This document shows positions 25,436 to 36,026 of a stretch of 64,000 bases of DNA, one piece after another. Made by a program: the position numbers and the translations under genes. This DNA comes from Planctomycetota bacterium (GTDB taxonomy: Bacteria > Planctomycetota > Phycisphaerae > Phycisphaerales > UBA5793), in assembly GCA_963205185.1 (NCBI GenBank), contig CAUJHZ010000070.1, forward strand, positions 1 through 64,000, given 5' to 3'. Below the pieces are notes generated by a model. That model saw only the letters and a program-made list of their open reading frames with translations, did no database searches and was not told the DNA's origin. Position 1 is the stretch's first letter, and each line of letters begins with the position of its first letter.

Positions 25436-26539
25436 TCACACCCGGGCTTCCGCGGCGGCGTCGGCAACGATGAGATCTTCGATGCTCGGCTCGGCGCCCT
25501 CGCCTTCCTCTTCGATCTTGCGGGTGAGGAACTTCTCTTCGAGTTCGATGCGGATTTTCTCGAGGGCCTTGTTCTGAATCTGCCGCACGCGCTCCTTGGT
25601 CACGCCGATGATCTGGCCGACCTGCTCGAGCGTGAGCGGCGTGTGGTTATCCACGTCGATGCCGAAACGGTGATGAATCACCGTGCGCTCGATGCTGGAG
25701 AGGTTGGCGCGGTTGGCCATGACGATGCTCTTGACCTCTTCTGCGCAGTCCTCCTCGTGGGAGGCCCGGCGCTTCTCGTGGTAATCGCTCCGTTCGAGCT
25801 TGGGATCGAAGTCGGCCGGGAACCGCTGGCGGTACTTGCTCAACTTCATGCCCTGGCGGCTGAACGCCTTGAGAATGGCGCGGCAGGCGTAGGTCGAGAA
25901 CTTGAATCCGCGACCGCAGTCGAACTTGTCCACGGCCCGCAGCAGCGCCATGTTGCCTTCGGAAACGAGATCGGCAAAGTCAACTTCGCTCATCCGCGTC
26001 CGCTTGGCCATGGCGAGAACCAGGGCCAGATTGGTGTTGGCGATCTGTTCGCGCATCTGCTCGGCCTTGCGATTCCAGCGGAGGATGTCCTCGGCCTGTT
26101 CGGGCGCGGGATCGTGGCCGTTGAGTTCGATCTGCACTTTGCGCACGCGATGGCGGGCGTAGTTGAACTGGAGGAACAGCACGCGCTCCTCAGCAGCGCT
26201 GAGTAGCACCTGGGTGGACTGCTTGGGCGTCTTGGAGGTGGCGGTGAGCGAATCCATCACCGGGTGATACCAAGAGGTATCCGGCTTCTGGATATCCGGC
26301 GCTTCGCGATAGATCTTCTCTTCGGCATCGGGCTCGTAGAAAGCCGCGTTGTCGATGAAATCCATCGGCTCGCGCAGGATGCGCTTGAGTTCCTGCCGGT
26401 CCTTGGCGCTGAGGCTGCGACGGGCGCGCGCATGGGTCTTGGCGTCCTTACCGGACGCCTTGGAACGGCTGCTAACACTGACACCTGTTCGCCTCTGAAT
26501 CTGTTCAAGAGGCGAGGCGGCCGACATCATCCGGCTCAT
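25436..26539 (-). CDS. RpoD-like RNA polymerase sigma factor
   Basis: 367 residues. Region 2 lies about residues 160-235 (VDFADLVSEGNMALLRAVDK, then FKFSTYACRAILKAF), and region 4 about 270-330 with the helix-turn-helix LEQVGQIIGVTKERVRQIQN. Regions 1.1 and a normal region 3 are missing or strongly divergent, and the first 100 residues are a basic unique extension. It resembles planctomycete group-2-like sigma factors and is unlikely to be the housekeeping one. A 412-bp gap precedes it; its promoter was not identified. Confidence 0.85.
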   Translation of the reverse strand: MSRMMSAASPLEQIQRRTGVSVSSRSKASGKDAKTHARARRSLSAKDRQELKRILREPMDFIDNAAFYEPDAEEKIYREAPDIQKPDTSWYHPVMDSLTATSKTPKQSTQVLLSAAEERVLFLQFNYARHRVRKVQIELNGHDPAPEQAEDILRWNRKAEQMREQIANTNLALVLAMAKRTRMSEVDFADLVSEGNMALLRAVDKFDCGRGFKFSTYACRAILKAFSRQGMKLSKYRQRFPADFDPKLERSDYHEKRRASHEEDCAEEVKSIVMANRANLSSIERTVIHHRFGIDVDNHTPLTLEQVGQIIGVTKERVRQIQNKALEKIRIELEEKFLTRKIEEEGEGAEPSIEDLIVADAAAEARV

Positions 26540-26951
26540 GGCTGGTAGCCCTCTGGTACTGGCTGGGAACTTGGGGAAATTCTAACGGAAATCCCCGGGA
26601 TCACACCCGCGAATATACGCCAAAACCCAAAAGATGCTCATAATTTTTGCCTGAACGGCACGGAAAGGCGGTATCTACGGCATTTTACCTATCTGCACAT
26701 CAAAAAACGTCCTGTTTTCATCCACATTATGCGGACAAAAACCGGGCCCAGCCCGCCGGATGGCGGCCTTTGGCGCCGGCGCATACCTCCCGAAGGTCGT
26801 CCCGGGCGGGCACATTGATGGCAGGGCTCGGCCGGATGGATCGTGTAGAATCGTTCTCGTCTCGGGCCGGCTGAGTGCCCGAGCCTGGGGCGGCCCACGT
26901 CTTCGCCCCCGACCTTGAGACCCCACCCGCCAGCCAGAAGGAGAGTTGATC
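26540..26951. other. Long divergent intergenic region between sigma factor and superoxide dismutase genes
   Basis: 412 bp, with an AT-richer part at 26575-26745 that probably holds divergent promoters. TAGAAT near 26846 could be a -10 element for the dismutase, but no well-spaced -35 was found. No tRNA, riboswitch or convincing small gene was recognised. Confidence 0.4.
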
Positions 26952-27575
26952 ATGGCTTTCACGCTTCCTCCGCTGCCCTATGCCGCCAACGCCCTCGAGC
27001 CCCACATCGATGCCCGCACCATGGAGATCCACCACGACAAGCATCATGCGGCGTACGTGAACAACGCCAATGCCGCGCTCGAAGGCACGGAGTGGGCCAA
27101 CAAGAGCGTCGAGGAGGTCATCACTCATCTGGACGCGATCCCCGACGCCAAGCGAACGGCCGTGCGCAACAACGCGGGCGGGCACGCGAACCACTCTCTC
27201 TTCTGGACCATCCTCAGCGCCAAGGGCGGCAAGCCGTCGGGCGCGCTGGCCGAAGCGATCAACAAGGACCTCGGCTCCTTCGACGCGTTCAAGGAGCAGT
27301 TCACCAAGGCCGCGGCGACGCGCTTCGGCTCGGGCTGGGCGTGGCTGGGAGTCAAGAGCGACGGCAAACTCTGCGTGTGCTCGACCCCCAACCAGGACAA
27401 CCCGCAGATGAAGGGCCTGGTCGAGTGTCCGTGCAAGCCCATCCTGGGGCTGGACGTGTGGGAGCACGCGTACTACCTCAACTACCAGAACCGCCGGCCG
27501 GACTACATCAACGCATTCTGGAACATCATCAATTGGGACCAGGTCGGCAAGTACTACTCCGCCGCCAAGGGTTGA
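26952..27575 (+). CDS. Superoxide dismutase, Fe/Mn type
   Basis: 207 residues; ATG at 26952 with AAGGAGA upstream. It converts superoxide to peroxide and oxygen in the cytoplasm. Metal ligands are His27 ([15 protein letters not shown]), the His in [10 protein letters not shown] (about 81), and Asp and His in [16 protein letters not shown] (about 167 and 171). Full family length. An unusual Cys cluster CVCSTPNQ ... VECPC lies in the region before the Asp ligand. Fe or Mn preference cannot be decided reliably. Confidence 0.93.
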   Translation: MAFTLPPLPYAANALEPHIDARTMEIHHDKHHAAYVNNANAALEGTEWANKSVEEVITHLDAIPDAKRTAVRNNAGGHANHSLFWTILSAKGGKPSGALAEAINKDLGSFDAFKEQFTKAAATRFGSGWAWLGVKSDGKLCVCSTPNQDNPQMKGLVECPCKPILGLDVWEHAYYLNYQNRRPDYINAFWNIINWDQVGKYYSAAKG

Positions 27576-27601
27576 TGACTTCGGCGACGCGATCCATCAG
27601 G

Positions 27602-27628
27602 GCGGCGCGGTGCACTGCATCGCGCCGC
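27602..27628 (+). terminator. Terminator after superoxide dismutase
   Basis: GCGGCGCG (27602-27609) pairs with CGCGCCGC (27621-27628); inner bases extend the stem to about 12 bp with one G-T pair. It is followed by TTTCCTTT. It lies between convergent genes. Confidence 0.65.
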
Positions 27629-27671
27629 TTTCCTTTGCGCACGATCCAACTGGATCTGAGCCGAGAAGCGA

Positions 27672-28997
27672 TCAGCGGATGTACTCGACGCGCTCGAGCG
27701 ATTCGGCCTGCCCGTCAAACTCGAACGACGGCCGCGCGAAGTAGGTTGCCGGCCGAAGCGCGATGCTCAGCGCGATGCCGGTCATGGCGAAGTTGGCCAC
27801 GAGGCTTGATCCGCCGTAACTCACGAACGGCAGGGTCATGCCCGTAATGGGAAGCAGGCCGATGTTCATGCCGATGTTGACCACCATCTGCGACGCGATG
27901 ATCGCTGCGAACCCGACGCACACGAGCCGGCCGAACGGGTTCATCGTCGTGGCGGCCGTCACCGTCAGTCCGACGAGATAGACGAGGTAGATACCGATCA
28001 TCGACGCGGCGCCGACGAAGCCCCAGCGATTCACGACCACGGCGAACACCATGTCGTTGTGGTCTTCGGGCAGACGCTGCGTGCGGATGATGAGGCGGCT
28101 GCGCTCGGGTCCGAGGCCGAAGAACCCGCCCGAGCCGATGACGGTCATCGCCTTGAACGCCTGGTAGTTGATCGTGTCGGCGTGACGGCGATCGCCCTTG
28201 ATCTGATTGACCAGTCCCTGAATGCGTTCGACCTGGTGCTTTTCGAGCAGCGGATAACTCGGCGACTCGCGCTGCGCCGCCATGAGCGAGATGATGGCGA
28301 TGAGGCCGATCGTCGCCACGCCCAGGCCGGCGATCGTGAACAGGTGCTTCAACTTCGCGCCGGCCGCGAGCAGCATCGCAAAGAGCACCGGGCCGAAGAG
28401 AAGCGACGTGCCGAGGTCCGGTTCGACGAGAATCAGTCCCATCGGCACGAGCATGATCAGGAACGGCACGAGCAGCCCCGTGAGCGTGCGGTAGTTCTTG
28501 CGGAAGCGCAGGTAGTGGGCCAGCGCCAGCACGAGCACGATCTTGGCCGCTTCGCTGGGCTGGAAGTCGGTGACGACCAGGTTGATCCAGCGGCGGGCGC
28601 CGTTGCGCGGCCGCACAATCTCATGCGGCACGAAAGGAAGCAGCACGAACACCAGCAGCAGGATCGCCACCACCATCGACGGATAGGCGATGTAGCGCCA
28701 AGTGCGCGGCGAGATGGCGGCGCACGCGGTGCACGTGACCAGGCCGACACCCACAAAGACGAACTGCTTGACCCAGATCGTGCCGGCGCCGAGCGGCTCG
28801 GTCAGGTTGATGGCCGCGATGCCGATGGCGCTCAGCGCGATCGCCGCGGCGACGGAAAACCACGCGGGGTTCCACCAGAGCACGCCCGGGATTGCCGACG
28901 ATGGCGCCGCCTGGTTGAGCGTGTTGGGCGTGAGGCGATGGTGCTGGGCCCACGTCGAGCCGCCGGGCATCGTCCGCGTGGAGGGCTGGCTGCTCAT
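27672..28997 (-). CDS. rodA: Rod-shape SEDS peptidoglycan glycosyltransferase RodA
   Basis: 441 residues, about ten membrane helices. It polymerises lipid II in complex with a class B PBP. Signatures: RRWINLVVTDFQPSEAAKIV, a VEPDLGTSLLF motif with the catalytic Asp, RLPEDHNDMVFAVV, and the C-terminal TGMTLPFVSYGGSSLVANFA. The ATG at 28997 overlaps the mrdA stop (ATGA), so partner synthesis is coupled. The first 40 residues are a polar extension. No mreBCD is visible. Confidence 0.92.
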   Translation of the reverse strand: MSSQPSTRTMPGGSTWAQHHRLTPNTLNQAAPSSAIPGVLWWNPAWFSVAAAIALSAIGIAAINLTEPLGAGTIWVKQFVFVGVGLVTCTACAAISPRTWRYIAYPSMVVAILLLVFVLLPFVPHEIVRPRNGARRWINLVVTDFQPSEAAKIVLVLALAHYLRFRKNYRTLTGLLVPFLIMLVPMGLILVEPDLGTSLLFGPVLFAMLLAAGAKLKHLFTIAGLGVATIGLIAIISLMAAQRESPSYPLLEKHQVERIQGLVNQIKGDRRHADTINYQAFKAMTVIGSGGFFGLGPERSRLIIRTQRLPEDHNDMVFAVVVNRWGFVGAASMIGIYLVYLVGLTVTAATTMNPFGRLVCVGFAAIIASQMVVNIGMNIGLLPITGMTLPFVSYGGSSLVANFAMTGIALSIALRPATYFARPSFEFDGQAESLERVEYIR

Positions 28998-31372
28998 GGC
29001 AGGTACCCTTCCGCCTTGAGCGCATGGATGATCTGATTGGCGATCGGCCCGGCGCAGCGACTGCCCGAGCCGCCCCATTGCACGATGACGGCGATGGCGT
29101 ACTCCGGCTGGCCGCGGCCGTCGCCCGAGCCCGCACCGACGAGACCGACGAACCAGGAGTGTGAACCGATCGCCGGCGCCCGCTGCACGAATTGCAGCCG
29201 GCCTGCCGCGTCCACCAGCGGCTGGCCGCTCATGTCGTAGCGGATGACCCGGGTGGGCCACTGCTGCTGAGCGGTGCCGGTCTTGCCCCAGACATTGACG
29301 CTTTGGGCGTTGAAGATCGGCTCGTAATGGTGGTTCACGGGATCGGTGTCGAGATGCCGCGCGCCGCCGTACTGCTGGTTATTGACAACTTCGTGCAGAC
29401 CCTTGAGCGCGAGATAGACCGCCTGATCATCGAGTTCGAGATCATCACGAATCGGCCGCACGCCGCGCGGGTCATCCGCAATGAGCGTGGGGGAGATGTA
29501 GTATCCGCCGCGCGCTAGTGCCGCGTAGGCCGCGGCCGCGTGAAGCGGCGTCCAGGCCACGCTGCCCTGGCCCATGGCGAGCATGAGCGGCTCATTGCGC
29601 CCGGGCGCCGCGTTGTACTGCACAGGTCGGTTATAAAAGGGCAAGCCGATGTCGAAGTCGCGGCCGAGCCCCCAGTCCGCATACACCTGCGCGCATCGCT
29701 CGAGGCCGAGCGTGTTCCCGATGGTGTAGAAGTACATGTTGCAGCTGCGCGCGATGGCTTCCACCGGCCCCAGCGGACCGTGCACGGCATACGAAGGGGC
29801 GCGGTAGATCCAGCAGCGCAGGGCCTCACGATTCTCAGGATAAAAGTGGCCCTGACAATCCACCGTGCGGTTTAGGCTCCAGCCGCCGTGCGACATCGCC
29901 CACGACATGAACAGCGGCTTGACGATCGAGCCGGGGGCGTAGGGCCAATCGACGGCCAGGCTCCAGACTCCGGGCGATGGAAAATCCCGGTCGAACTGCT
30001 CCAGTGCCTCGCGCTTCTCATGGACCTGCTTGTCCGGCGTCCGGCGTTCGTTGGCCTGGTCTTCGACGTCCGCTTCGGCCTTGAGGGCCGCGCGATAATC
30101 GTCGATCGCCGTGGGGCGTGAAGTGGGCGACGATACGAGGGCGAGCACTTCGCTGGTCTTGACGTCGATGACCACAGCGCCGGCGGCGAGCGGGGTGCCC
30201 AGTGGCAGTTCGTTCTCCTGGCCATGCCACGGCTGCACGCGCGTGAGGCCGAATTCCGGGTCAAGGATCGCCTGAACGCGGGTTTGCAATCGCGCATCGA
30301 CGGTGAGTTGCACGTTGCCGCCGGGTCGGGGTTCGACGCGCTCATCGGGCTTATCGTCCACATGCCGCGTGATCTGCCCGCGCGTGCCGCGCAACGTGGC
30401 CTCGAGCGCCCGCTCCATGCCGCTGGATCCAACCTCATCTCCCGCAAGGTACCCTTGCAGGTCGATGATGCGGCCGTCGCCCTCTTGCAGCGGCCACGCC
30501 GCCAGTTCGCTGGCATTCACTTCGTCGCGAAGCGACCCGAGCAACTGCGACATCGAGCCGTCGATCTCGATGACCTGCGGCTCGTCGCTGCGCAGCGGGG
30601 TGGGCAGGTGCGATCGATCAAGCGTCACCTGCGTGCGGCTCCAGGGGTAGTCGCGCGTGCCGGAGGTGCGCACCGTGATGCCGGGCTGGTCCTTGGCGAT
30701 CTGCGGCCCGCTCAGGGAGAGTTCCTTGAACGCGCCTTCCTGTCCCGATGGAATCCGGGTGAGGATGACGTGCGGCTGGCGCTGTTCGAGGATCGGCTTG
30801 GCCACGTCCTCGATGGTGACGCTCGTCTGAAACTGCCGGTAATACGCCACCGCCCACTTCTCGTAGAGATGTTGAGCCATGGCCTCGACGCGTCCGGCGA
30901 TGGCATCGCGCCGCTGATGAATCTCGTCCAGCGGAACCTCGCCCAGTCGTGCCAGGTCGCGCCACACGTTCTCCACCTGCCGGTCGTAGCGCGGCTTGTA
31001 CTCTTCGATCAACTCATCGCGCCGGGCGCGGCTCAACTCGTTCCACTGCTCACGGTGCGTGCGCCGGGCCTCGGTTCCGGCCGCAGCCACGGCCCACTCG
31101 CCGCTGATCAGGCGGTAATCGACCAGTACATCGAAGCAGGGGCGGTCGAGCGCCAGAACCTCGCCTTTGCGATCGACGATGCGGCCGCGATACGTGGGCA
31201 GCAGTTCGGTGTCCACGAGCGCCGACTCGACGGCGGTGAGATGCTCGGCCCCGTGCACGACCGTGAGCCGGTACAACTGGCCGACGAGGACGAACATGCC
31301 CAGTACAACCATCGTCAGCAGCAGCAGCAGCCGGCGGTGGAACATGCTCGGGATGATCGCGTCGCGTTTCAC
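28994..31372 (-). CDS. mrdA: Penicillin-binding protein 2 (class B transpeptidase)
   Basis: 792 residues, larger than the usual 600-650. One N-terminal anchor (about 12-35), a PBP-dimerisation region starting PTYRGRIVDRKGEVLALDRP, and a transpeptidase domain with catalytic SIVK near residue 480 (YAPGSIVKPLF), SCN near 541 and KTGT near 695 (NVWGKTGTAQ). The extra length lies between about residues 90 and 330, with charged insertions. It cross-links the glycan strands made by RodA, the next gene. Confidence 0.92.
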   Translation of the reverse strand: MKRDAIIPSMFHRRLLLLLTMVVLGMFVLVGQLYRLTVVHGAEHLTAVESALVDTELLPTYRGRIVDRKGEVLALDRPCFDVLVDYRLISGEWAVAAAGTEARRTHREQWNELSRARRDELIEEYKPRYDRQVENVWRDLARLGEVPLDEIHQRRDAIAGRVEAMAQHLYEKWAVAYYRQFQTSVTIEDVAKPILEQRQPHVILTRIPSGQEGAFKELSLSGPQIAKDQPGITVRTSGTRDYPWSRTQVTLDRSHLPTPLRSDEPQVIEIDGSMSQLLGSLRDEVNASELAAWPLQEGDGRIIDLQGYLAGDEVGSSGMERALEATLRGTRGQITRHVDDKPDERVEPRPGGNVQLTVDARLQTRVQAILDPEFGLTRVQPWHGQENELPLGTPLAAGAVVIDVKTSEVLALVSSPTSRPTAIDDYRAALKAEADVEDQANERRTPDKQVHEKREALEQFDRDFPSPGVWSLAVDWPYAPGSIVKPLFMSWAMSHGGWSLNRTVDCQGHFYPENREALRCWIYRAPSYAVHGPLGPVEAIARSCNMYFYTIGNTLGLERCAQVYADWGLGRDFDIGLPFYNRPVQYNAAPGRNEPLMLAMGQGSVAWTPLHAAAAYAALARGGYYISPTLIADDPRGVRPIRDDLELDDQAVYLALKGLHEVVNNQQYGGARHLDTDPVNHHYEPIFNAQSVNVWGKTGTAQQQWPTRVIRYDMSGQPLVDAAGRLQFVQRAPAIGSHSWFVGLVGAGSGDGRGQPEYAIAVIVQWGGSGSRCAGPIANQIIHALKAEGYLP

Positions 31373-31408
31373 TTGCTTCGGGCGGCGCGGGCCTGTCGCC
31401 CGCCAGCC

Positions 31409-31660
31409 TCACTCAATCGCATCCAGCGCCTGCCGCACTTCCTGCTCGTCGGGCTTGCCTTCGAGGATGACGGCATCTTCATACATGACCACCGGCACGC
31501 GAAAGCGGAACTGCTCGATCAGACCGGGATCGGCGTCGATATCGACGCTGACCAGATGCAGGCCATCCCGGCCGTCGCCGTCGATGATCGCCTCGACCAT
31601 CGCCTTGAGCCGATCGCACAGCCCACAGTTGCTCCGCGTGTAGAAGACAAGATCGGCCAT
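31409..31660 (-). CDS. Glutaredoxin-like (DUF836) protein
   Basis: 83 residues from ATG at 31660. Thioredoxin fold: LVFYTRSNCGLCDRLKAMVE with a CGLC redox pair at about residues 12-15, then FRVPVVMYEDAVILEGKPDE with the cis-Pro. It probably acts as a thiol-disulfide exchanger. It lies 36 bases upstream of mrdA on the same strand. Confidence 0.8.
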   Translation of the reverse strand: MADLVFYTRSNCGLCDRLKAMVEAIIDGDGRDGLHLVSVDIDADPGLIEQFRFRVPVVMYEDAVILEGKPDEQEVRQALDAIE

Positions 31661-31841
31661 GTGACGCCCGGCTCTGCTGGTTTCGAGGGAAGTTCGCGGC
31701 TCCAGGCGAATCCTATTCGCGCCGCGCACAGCGGTGCGGTCTGTGCCCGTCGCGGAGTAGAATCCAGGCAACGCAATCCCTCGTCAGCGGCTCCGGTTGG
31801 TCCGGGGTTCGCGGCGTGGGCGTGCGCGCTGGAGAAGCACG

Positions 31842-34800
31842 GTGGACTGGCTGGGGCCGGTTTCGGCACACGAATCGATCAATGCGCTGGCCCGCAGGCT
31901 CGCGGCGGGTCGCGAGACCTACGCGCGCATCCCCGGCGGAAATGCTTCGACGGTGAGCGCGGTGGCGGCGTGCCTGGTGCAGGACTCGACGCAGGAGGCG
32001 ACGAAACACCTCCACGCCGGCCCTTCCCCGCATCCTCCCGCGAGACGCGGGACAGAGAGCCGGCGCAGCGCGCCGAGCCCGCCCGTCCTCCTCGTTACCG
32101 CCCATATCGATGACGCCGACGAGGCCGTCGAAGAACTGCGCGGCCTCGGCCTGGCGCCGCGACTGTTCCCGGCTCTCGAGGTCCTGCCCGGCGAGACCGG
32201 CGTGAATCCCGAACTACTCGGCCAGCGGCTCGAACTCGTCCGCCTGCTCAGCGACGGGCAGACGCCCGAGGTCATCGTCGCGCCCATCCACGCGCTCATG
32301 CAGGCAGTGCCGGAGGCGGAGCGCCTCGGCTCGCTGTGTCTCAACCTGCGCGCTGGCCAGACGCAGCCGACGGGCGCTTTGCTCGCCTGGCTTGAGGGCG
32401 CGGGTTATCTGCGCGTGCCCGCGCTCGATGGCCCCGGTCAGTTCGCGGTGCGCGGCGGGCTCATCGACATCTACCCCGCCGGTCGCGGCGACGACACGCC
32501 GCCCGTGCGACTCGACTTCTTCGGCGATGAGATCGAAGCCATCAGCGAAGTGGACCCCGACACGCTGGCCACCGATCGGCGCATCGACGAAGTTCAGATC
32601 GTCGGCGCGACCGTCAGCGCGCTGCTCAGCGAAGAAGGCGGCACGCTGCTCACCAGGCACCTGCCCGATGACACGATGGTCATCCTGCACGAACTCATGG
32701 AGGTGACCGAGCAGGGGCGCGGCTACTACGAGCGCGCGATTTCCGGAGGCGCCGTTTTCGGCCCGCCGGCGGTGCTCGCCGACCTGCGGCGCTTTACCTA
32801 CCTGCAGATTGACGCCCATCCGATCGGCGCGACCGATCCCGACGCCACGATCGACCTGCCCGTCGAATCCCTGCCGCCGTTTGCTGAAGATGCGAAAGAG
32901 GCGGTGCGCGAACTCGTCGAGATGGCGGCGGGGCGCGATCGCGTCGTCGTTCTGTGCAACAGCGAAAGCGAGCGCCAGCGCTTCCGGGAACTCGTTGCCG
33001 ACGCCGCGCCGCAGGATGTCGGCGAGATCGAATCGGTCGTGTCCTACCTGCACCGCGGGTTTGTGTGGCGGCAGGACGGCGACCAGCGGCTGGCGCTGGT
33101 GCCGTACCACGAACTGCTCCATCGCTATCACATCCGGCGGAGCACAAAGCGGCTGCGCGCCGGCCGCGCGATGGATGCGTTCCTCGAGATCGCTCCCGGC
33201 GATTACGTCGTGCACCGAGATCACGGCATTGCCAGGTTCGTCGAACTGGCCACGCTGCGCATCAACCGCACCGACGGGCGGCGCAACGACAACGCGCCGG
33301 CCCGCGAGTACCTCACGCTCGAATTCGCAGGCGCCACGCGCCTGCACGTGCCGCTGACGCGTATCGACCTCGTGCAGAAGTACGTCGGCGGCTTCGACGG
33401 CAAGCCGCCGCTCTCGCACATGGGCGGGAAGAAGTGGACGCGCCAGAAAGAGCAGGTGAGCGAAGCGGTGCGCGACCTCGCCGCCGAGATGCTGCGCATC
33501 CAGGCGGCGCGCCAGCACGTGCCGGGCATCCGCTATCCCAACGACACGGCATGGCAGAAGCAGTTCGAAGCCGAATTCCCTTACGAAGAGACCCCCGATC
33601 AACTCGCGGCGATGGCCGAGATCAAGAAGGACATGCACAGCGATCGGCCGATGGATCGATTGTTGTGCGGCGACGTGGGCTTCGGCAAGACGGAACTGGC
33701 CATCCGCGCCGCATTCAAGGCCGCCGAGTACGGCAAGCAGGTCGCCATCCTCGTGCCCACCACCGTGCTCGCCGAACAGCACCATCAGACGTTCCGCCAG
33801 CGCTTCGCGGACTATCCGTTTCGCGTTGAAGTCATCTCGCGTTTTCAATCAGCGAAGCGCTCGAAGGAGATCGTGCGCGGGCTGCGCGAGGGCACGGTCG
33901 ATGTCATCATCGGCACGCACCGCCTGCTGAGCAAGGATGTGAAGTTTGCCGAGCTCGGCCTGGTCGTCATCGACGAAGAGCAGCGCTTCGGCGTCGAGCA
34001 CAAGCAGCGGCTGCTGCAGTTCCGTCTCACGGCTGACGTGCTCACGCTCAGCGCCACGCCGATTCCGCGCACGCTTCACATGTCGATGCTGGGCTTGCGC
34101 GACATCTCGTCGCTCACCACGGCGCCGACCGATCGCCGCGCGGTGGTGACGGAAGTGATCCCATGGAATGATCGGCGCCTGGCGCAAGCGATCAGCCGCG
34201 AACTTGCCCGGCAGGGGCAGGTGTTCTTCGTGCACAACCGCGTCCACAACATCAGGAGCATCGCCGACCAGGTGCAGCGGATGGCGCCCGAGGCGCGCAT
34301 CCTCATCGGCCACGGCCAGATGCCCGACCGCGAACTTGAGAAGGTCATGATCAAGTTCATCCGCCACGAAGCGGACGTTCTCGTGTGCACGACGATCATC
34401 GAGTCGGGCATCGACATTGCCAGCGCCAACACGATGTTCATCAACGAAGCGACGAACTTCGGCCTGGCCGATCTTCACCAGTTGCGCGGCCGCGTGGGGC
34501 GGTCCAAGCACCGCGCGTACTGCTACCTGCTGCTGCCGCGCGACAAGTCCGTCACATCGGTCGCGGCGCGGCGGCTGCGGGCCATCGAAGAGTTCTCCAT
34601 GCTCGGCGCCGGCTTCAAGATCGCCATGCGCGACCTGGAAATCCGCGGCGCCGGCAACCTGCTCGGCGCCGAGCAGTCCGGTCACATCGCGGCAGTCGGC
34701 TACGAAATGTACTGCCACCTGCTCGAAACCGCGGTCAAAGACCTCAAGCGCGAACCCGATCTGCGGCCGGTCGAAACCGAAATCGAACTCGATATCGAAG

Positions 34801-35225
34801 CATCGATTCCCAAGTCGTACATCCCCGCCGATCTGCGCCGCATGGAGGCGTACCGCCGCATCAGCCAGGCGCGGAGCCTCGAAGATCTCGCCAAGGTGCA
34901 CAGCGATCTCGTGGACGCGTATGGCTCGATGCCCGCGACTGCGGAAACGCTCTTTCGCCTCACTGAAGTGCGCGTGCTTGCAGCGATGGCCGGCGTGCGG
35001 GCGCTCGTGCGCCACGAGAATGACCTCATCTTTCGAGCGGCGGGCGCGGGCCGACTGGCCGAAGCCCTGCAGGGCGTGCCGGGAACGGTGCGGCTGGTGG
35101 ATGCGGGCGATGCGCCGGCGGAGGTGTACTACCGCCCCAGCGACGCCGCCAGCGAGCCGGGCACGCTGCTGAGCGTGCTCAAGCGGCGACTGCAGGCGTT
35201 CACAGGTGAGGCTGTGGCGGTCTAG
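31842..35225 (+). CDS. mfd: Transcription-repair coupling factor
   Basis: 1127 residues from GTG at 31842 (GGAG upstream; a start 45 bases earlier is possible). Mfd removes RNA polymerase stalled at DNA lesions and recruits UvrA. A UvrB-like region occupies about 60-400, the CarD-like polymerase-interacting domain about 450-530 ([20 protein letters not shown]), Walker [10 protein letters not shown] near 610, DEEQ near 708 and helicase motif VI-type [17 protein letters not shown] near 900. A short Pro/Arg-rich insertion (about residues 60-80) contains a TCCCGCG/CGCGGGA hairpin in the DNA (32036-32052). Confidence 0.95.
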   Translation: MDWLGPVSAHESINALARRLAAGRETYARIPGGNASTVSAVAACLVQDSTQEATKHLHAGPSPHPPARRGTESRRSAPSPPVLLVTAHIDDADEAVEELRGLGLAPRLFPALEVLPGETGVNPELLGQRLELVRLLSDGQTPEVIVAPIHALMQAVPEAERLGSLCLNLRAGQTQPTGALLAWLEGAGYLRVPALDGPGQFAVRGGLIDIYPAGRGDDTPPVRLDFFGDEIEAISEVDPDTLATDRRIDEVQIVGATVSALLSEEGGTLLTRHLPDDTMVILHELMEVTEQGRGYYERAISGGAVFGPPAVLADLRRFTYLQIDAHPIGATDPDATIDLPVESLPPFAEDAKEAVRELVEMAAGRDRVVVLCNSESERQRFRELVADAAPQDVGEIESVVSYLHRGFVWRQDGDQRLALVPYHELLHRYHIRRSTKRLRAGRAMDAFLEIAPGDYVVHRDHGIARFVELATLRINRTDGRRNDNAPAREYLTLEFAGATRLHVPLTRIDLVQKYVGGFDGKPPLSHMGGKKWTRQKEQVSEAVRDLAAEMLRIQAARQHVPGIRYPNDTAWQKQFEAEFPYEETPDQLAAMAEIKKDMHSDRPMDRLLCGDVGFGKTELAIRAAFKAAEYGKQVAILVPTTVLAEQHHQTFRQRFADYPFRVEVISRFQSAKRSKEIVRGLREGTVDVIIGTHRLLSKDVKFAELGLVVIDEEQRFGVEHKQRLLQFRLTADVLTLSATPIPRTLHMSMLGLRDISSLTTAPTDRRAVVTEVIPWNDRRLAQAISRELARQGQVFFVHNRVHNIRSIADQVQRMAPEARILIGHGQMPDRELEKVMIKFIRHEADVLVCTTIIESGIDIASANTMFINEATNFGLADLHQLRGRVGRSKHRAYCYLLLPRDKSVTSVAARRLRAIEEFSMLGAGFKIAMRDLEIRGAGNLLGAEQSGHIAAVGYEMYCHLLETAVKDLKREPDLRPVETEIELDIEASIPKSYIPADLRRMEAYRRISQARSLEDLAKVHSDLVDAYGSMPATAETLFRLTEVRVLAAMAGVRALVRHENDLIFRAAGAGRLAEALQGVPGTVRLVDAGDAPAEVYYRPSDAASEPGTLLSVLKRRLQAFTGEAVAV

Positions 35226-35231
35226 CCGCGA

Positions 35232-36026
35232 TCACATGCGGTATCCGAGCCGCCGCATCGCGTCGCCCGCCTGCGACCGGATCAACTCGAAGTCGGCCGC
35301 CGTCATCACCTGCTTCCAGTCCGGCGTTTCAAACGCCATGCGCAAGTTGTCGATCGCCGAGGAGTTCTGCACGCCCAGCCAGCGGCGCACGCGATTCTCG
35401 AACATTGACCGCGACTTGGGAAACATCCGGATGGGGTATCGGTTGCTCGTCAGGTGGAGTTCGGCGCCCAGCGCGCTGATGGCTTTGGCATAGTCCTCGC
35501 GCATCGCTTCGAACTTGATCGTGTGCACGCCGGGCCGATCGAGCCATCCTGTAACGTGCCGCGACCAGTTCGCCGCCGGACCCTCGCCGCCATCCATGGC
35601 GGTGCGCAGAAATGCGCTGATTTCGCGCGGCGAGTCGGGAAACTTCAGCGGCCGCAGCGCCATGAGCGACGTCATCACCGGCCGCACATCGCGCACGACG
35701 TACACCACGTCCGATGCGTCGATGATCTCGCCCGCGAAGCCGCGCATCGCCTCGCCGACCTGGTCGATCTCCACGCTGCAGTGCGTCTTGATGATGACGC
35801 GCTTGGGGCACGACGCGAGAATCTCGCGAGCTTTCTGCTCGGTGAGCGGGTATGGATGCGCCGGATCCAGGCGGTCGAGATTCATGTACAGGCTGTGCAC
35901 CGCCTGGCCGAAGCCCTGTCGGCGGTAGGTCTCGACGAAGAAATGCCGAAGGCCGTCGATCGTGAGATGCGTGCCCGAGCGCGGAAAAGAACACACGACG
36001 ATCGGCTTCGCCTTGCATTCGATCAT
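35232..36026 (-). CDS. Sulfotransferase-domain protein
   Basis: 264 residues from ATG at 36026, in an ATGA overlap with the SDR gene. The PAPS 5'-phosphosulfate loop is VVCSFPRSGTHLT near residue 10; a 3'-phosphate-binding-like segment VVYVVRDVRPVMTSL lies near 115. RDYAKAI-like helices and a basic C-terminus follow. It may sulfate a surface glycan or small molecule; substrate unknown. Confidence 0.8.
   Translation of the reverse strand: MIECKAKPIVVCSFPRSGTHLTIDGLRHFFVETYRRQGFGQAVHSLYMNLDRLDPAHPYPLTEQKAREILASCPKRVIIKTHCSVEIDQVGEAMRGFAGEIIDASDVVYVVRDVRPVMTSLMALRPLKFPDSPREISAFLRTAMDGGEGPAANWSRHVTGWLDRPGVHTIKFEAMREDYAKAISALGAELHLTSNRYPIRMFPKSRSMFENRVRRWLGVQNSSAIDNLRMAFETPDWKQVMTAADFELIRSQAGDAMRRLGYRM

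Noticed and set aside
26540-26951. Possible small RNA gene between sigma factor and superoxide dismutase
   Set aside because: No recognisable 6S, SRP, tmRNA or riboswitch landmarks could be identified by eye.
30224-32113. Plus-strand open frame of 629 codons opposite mrdA
   Set aside because: mrdA on the other strand has all three PBP motifs; the opposite frame has none.
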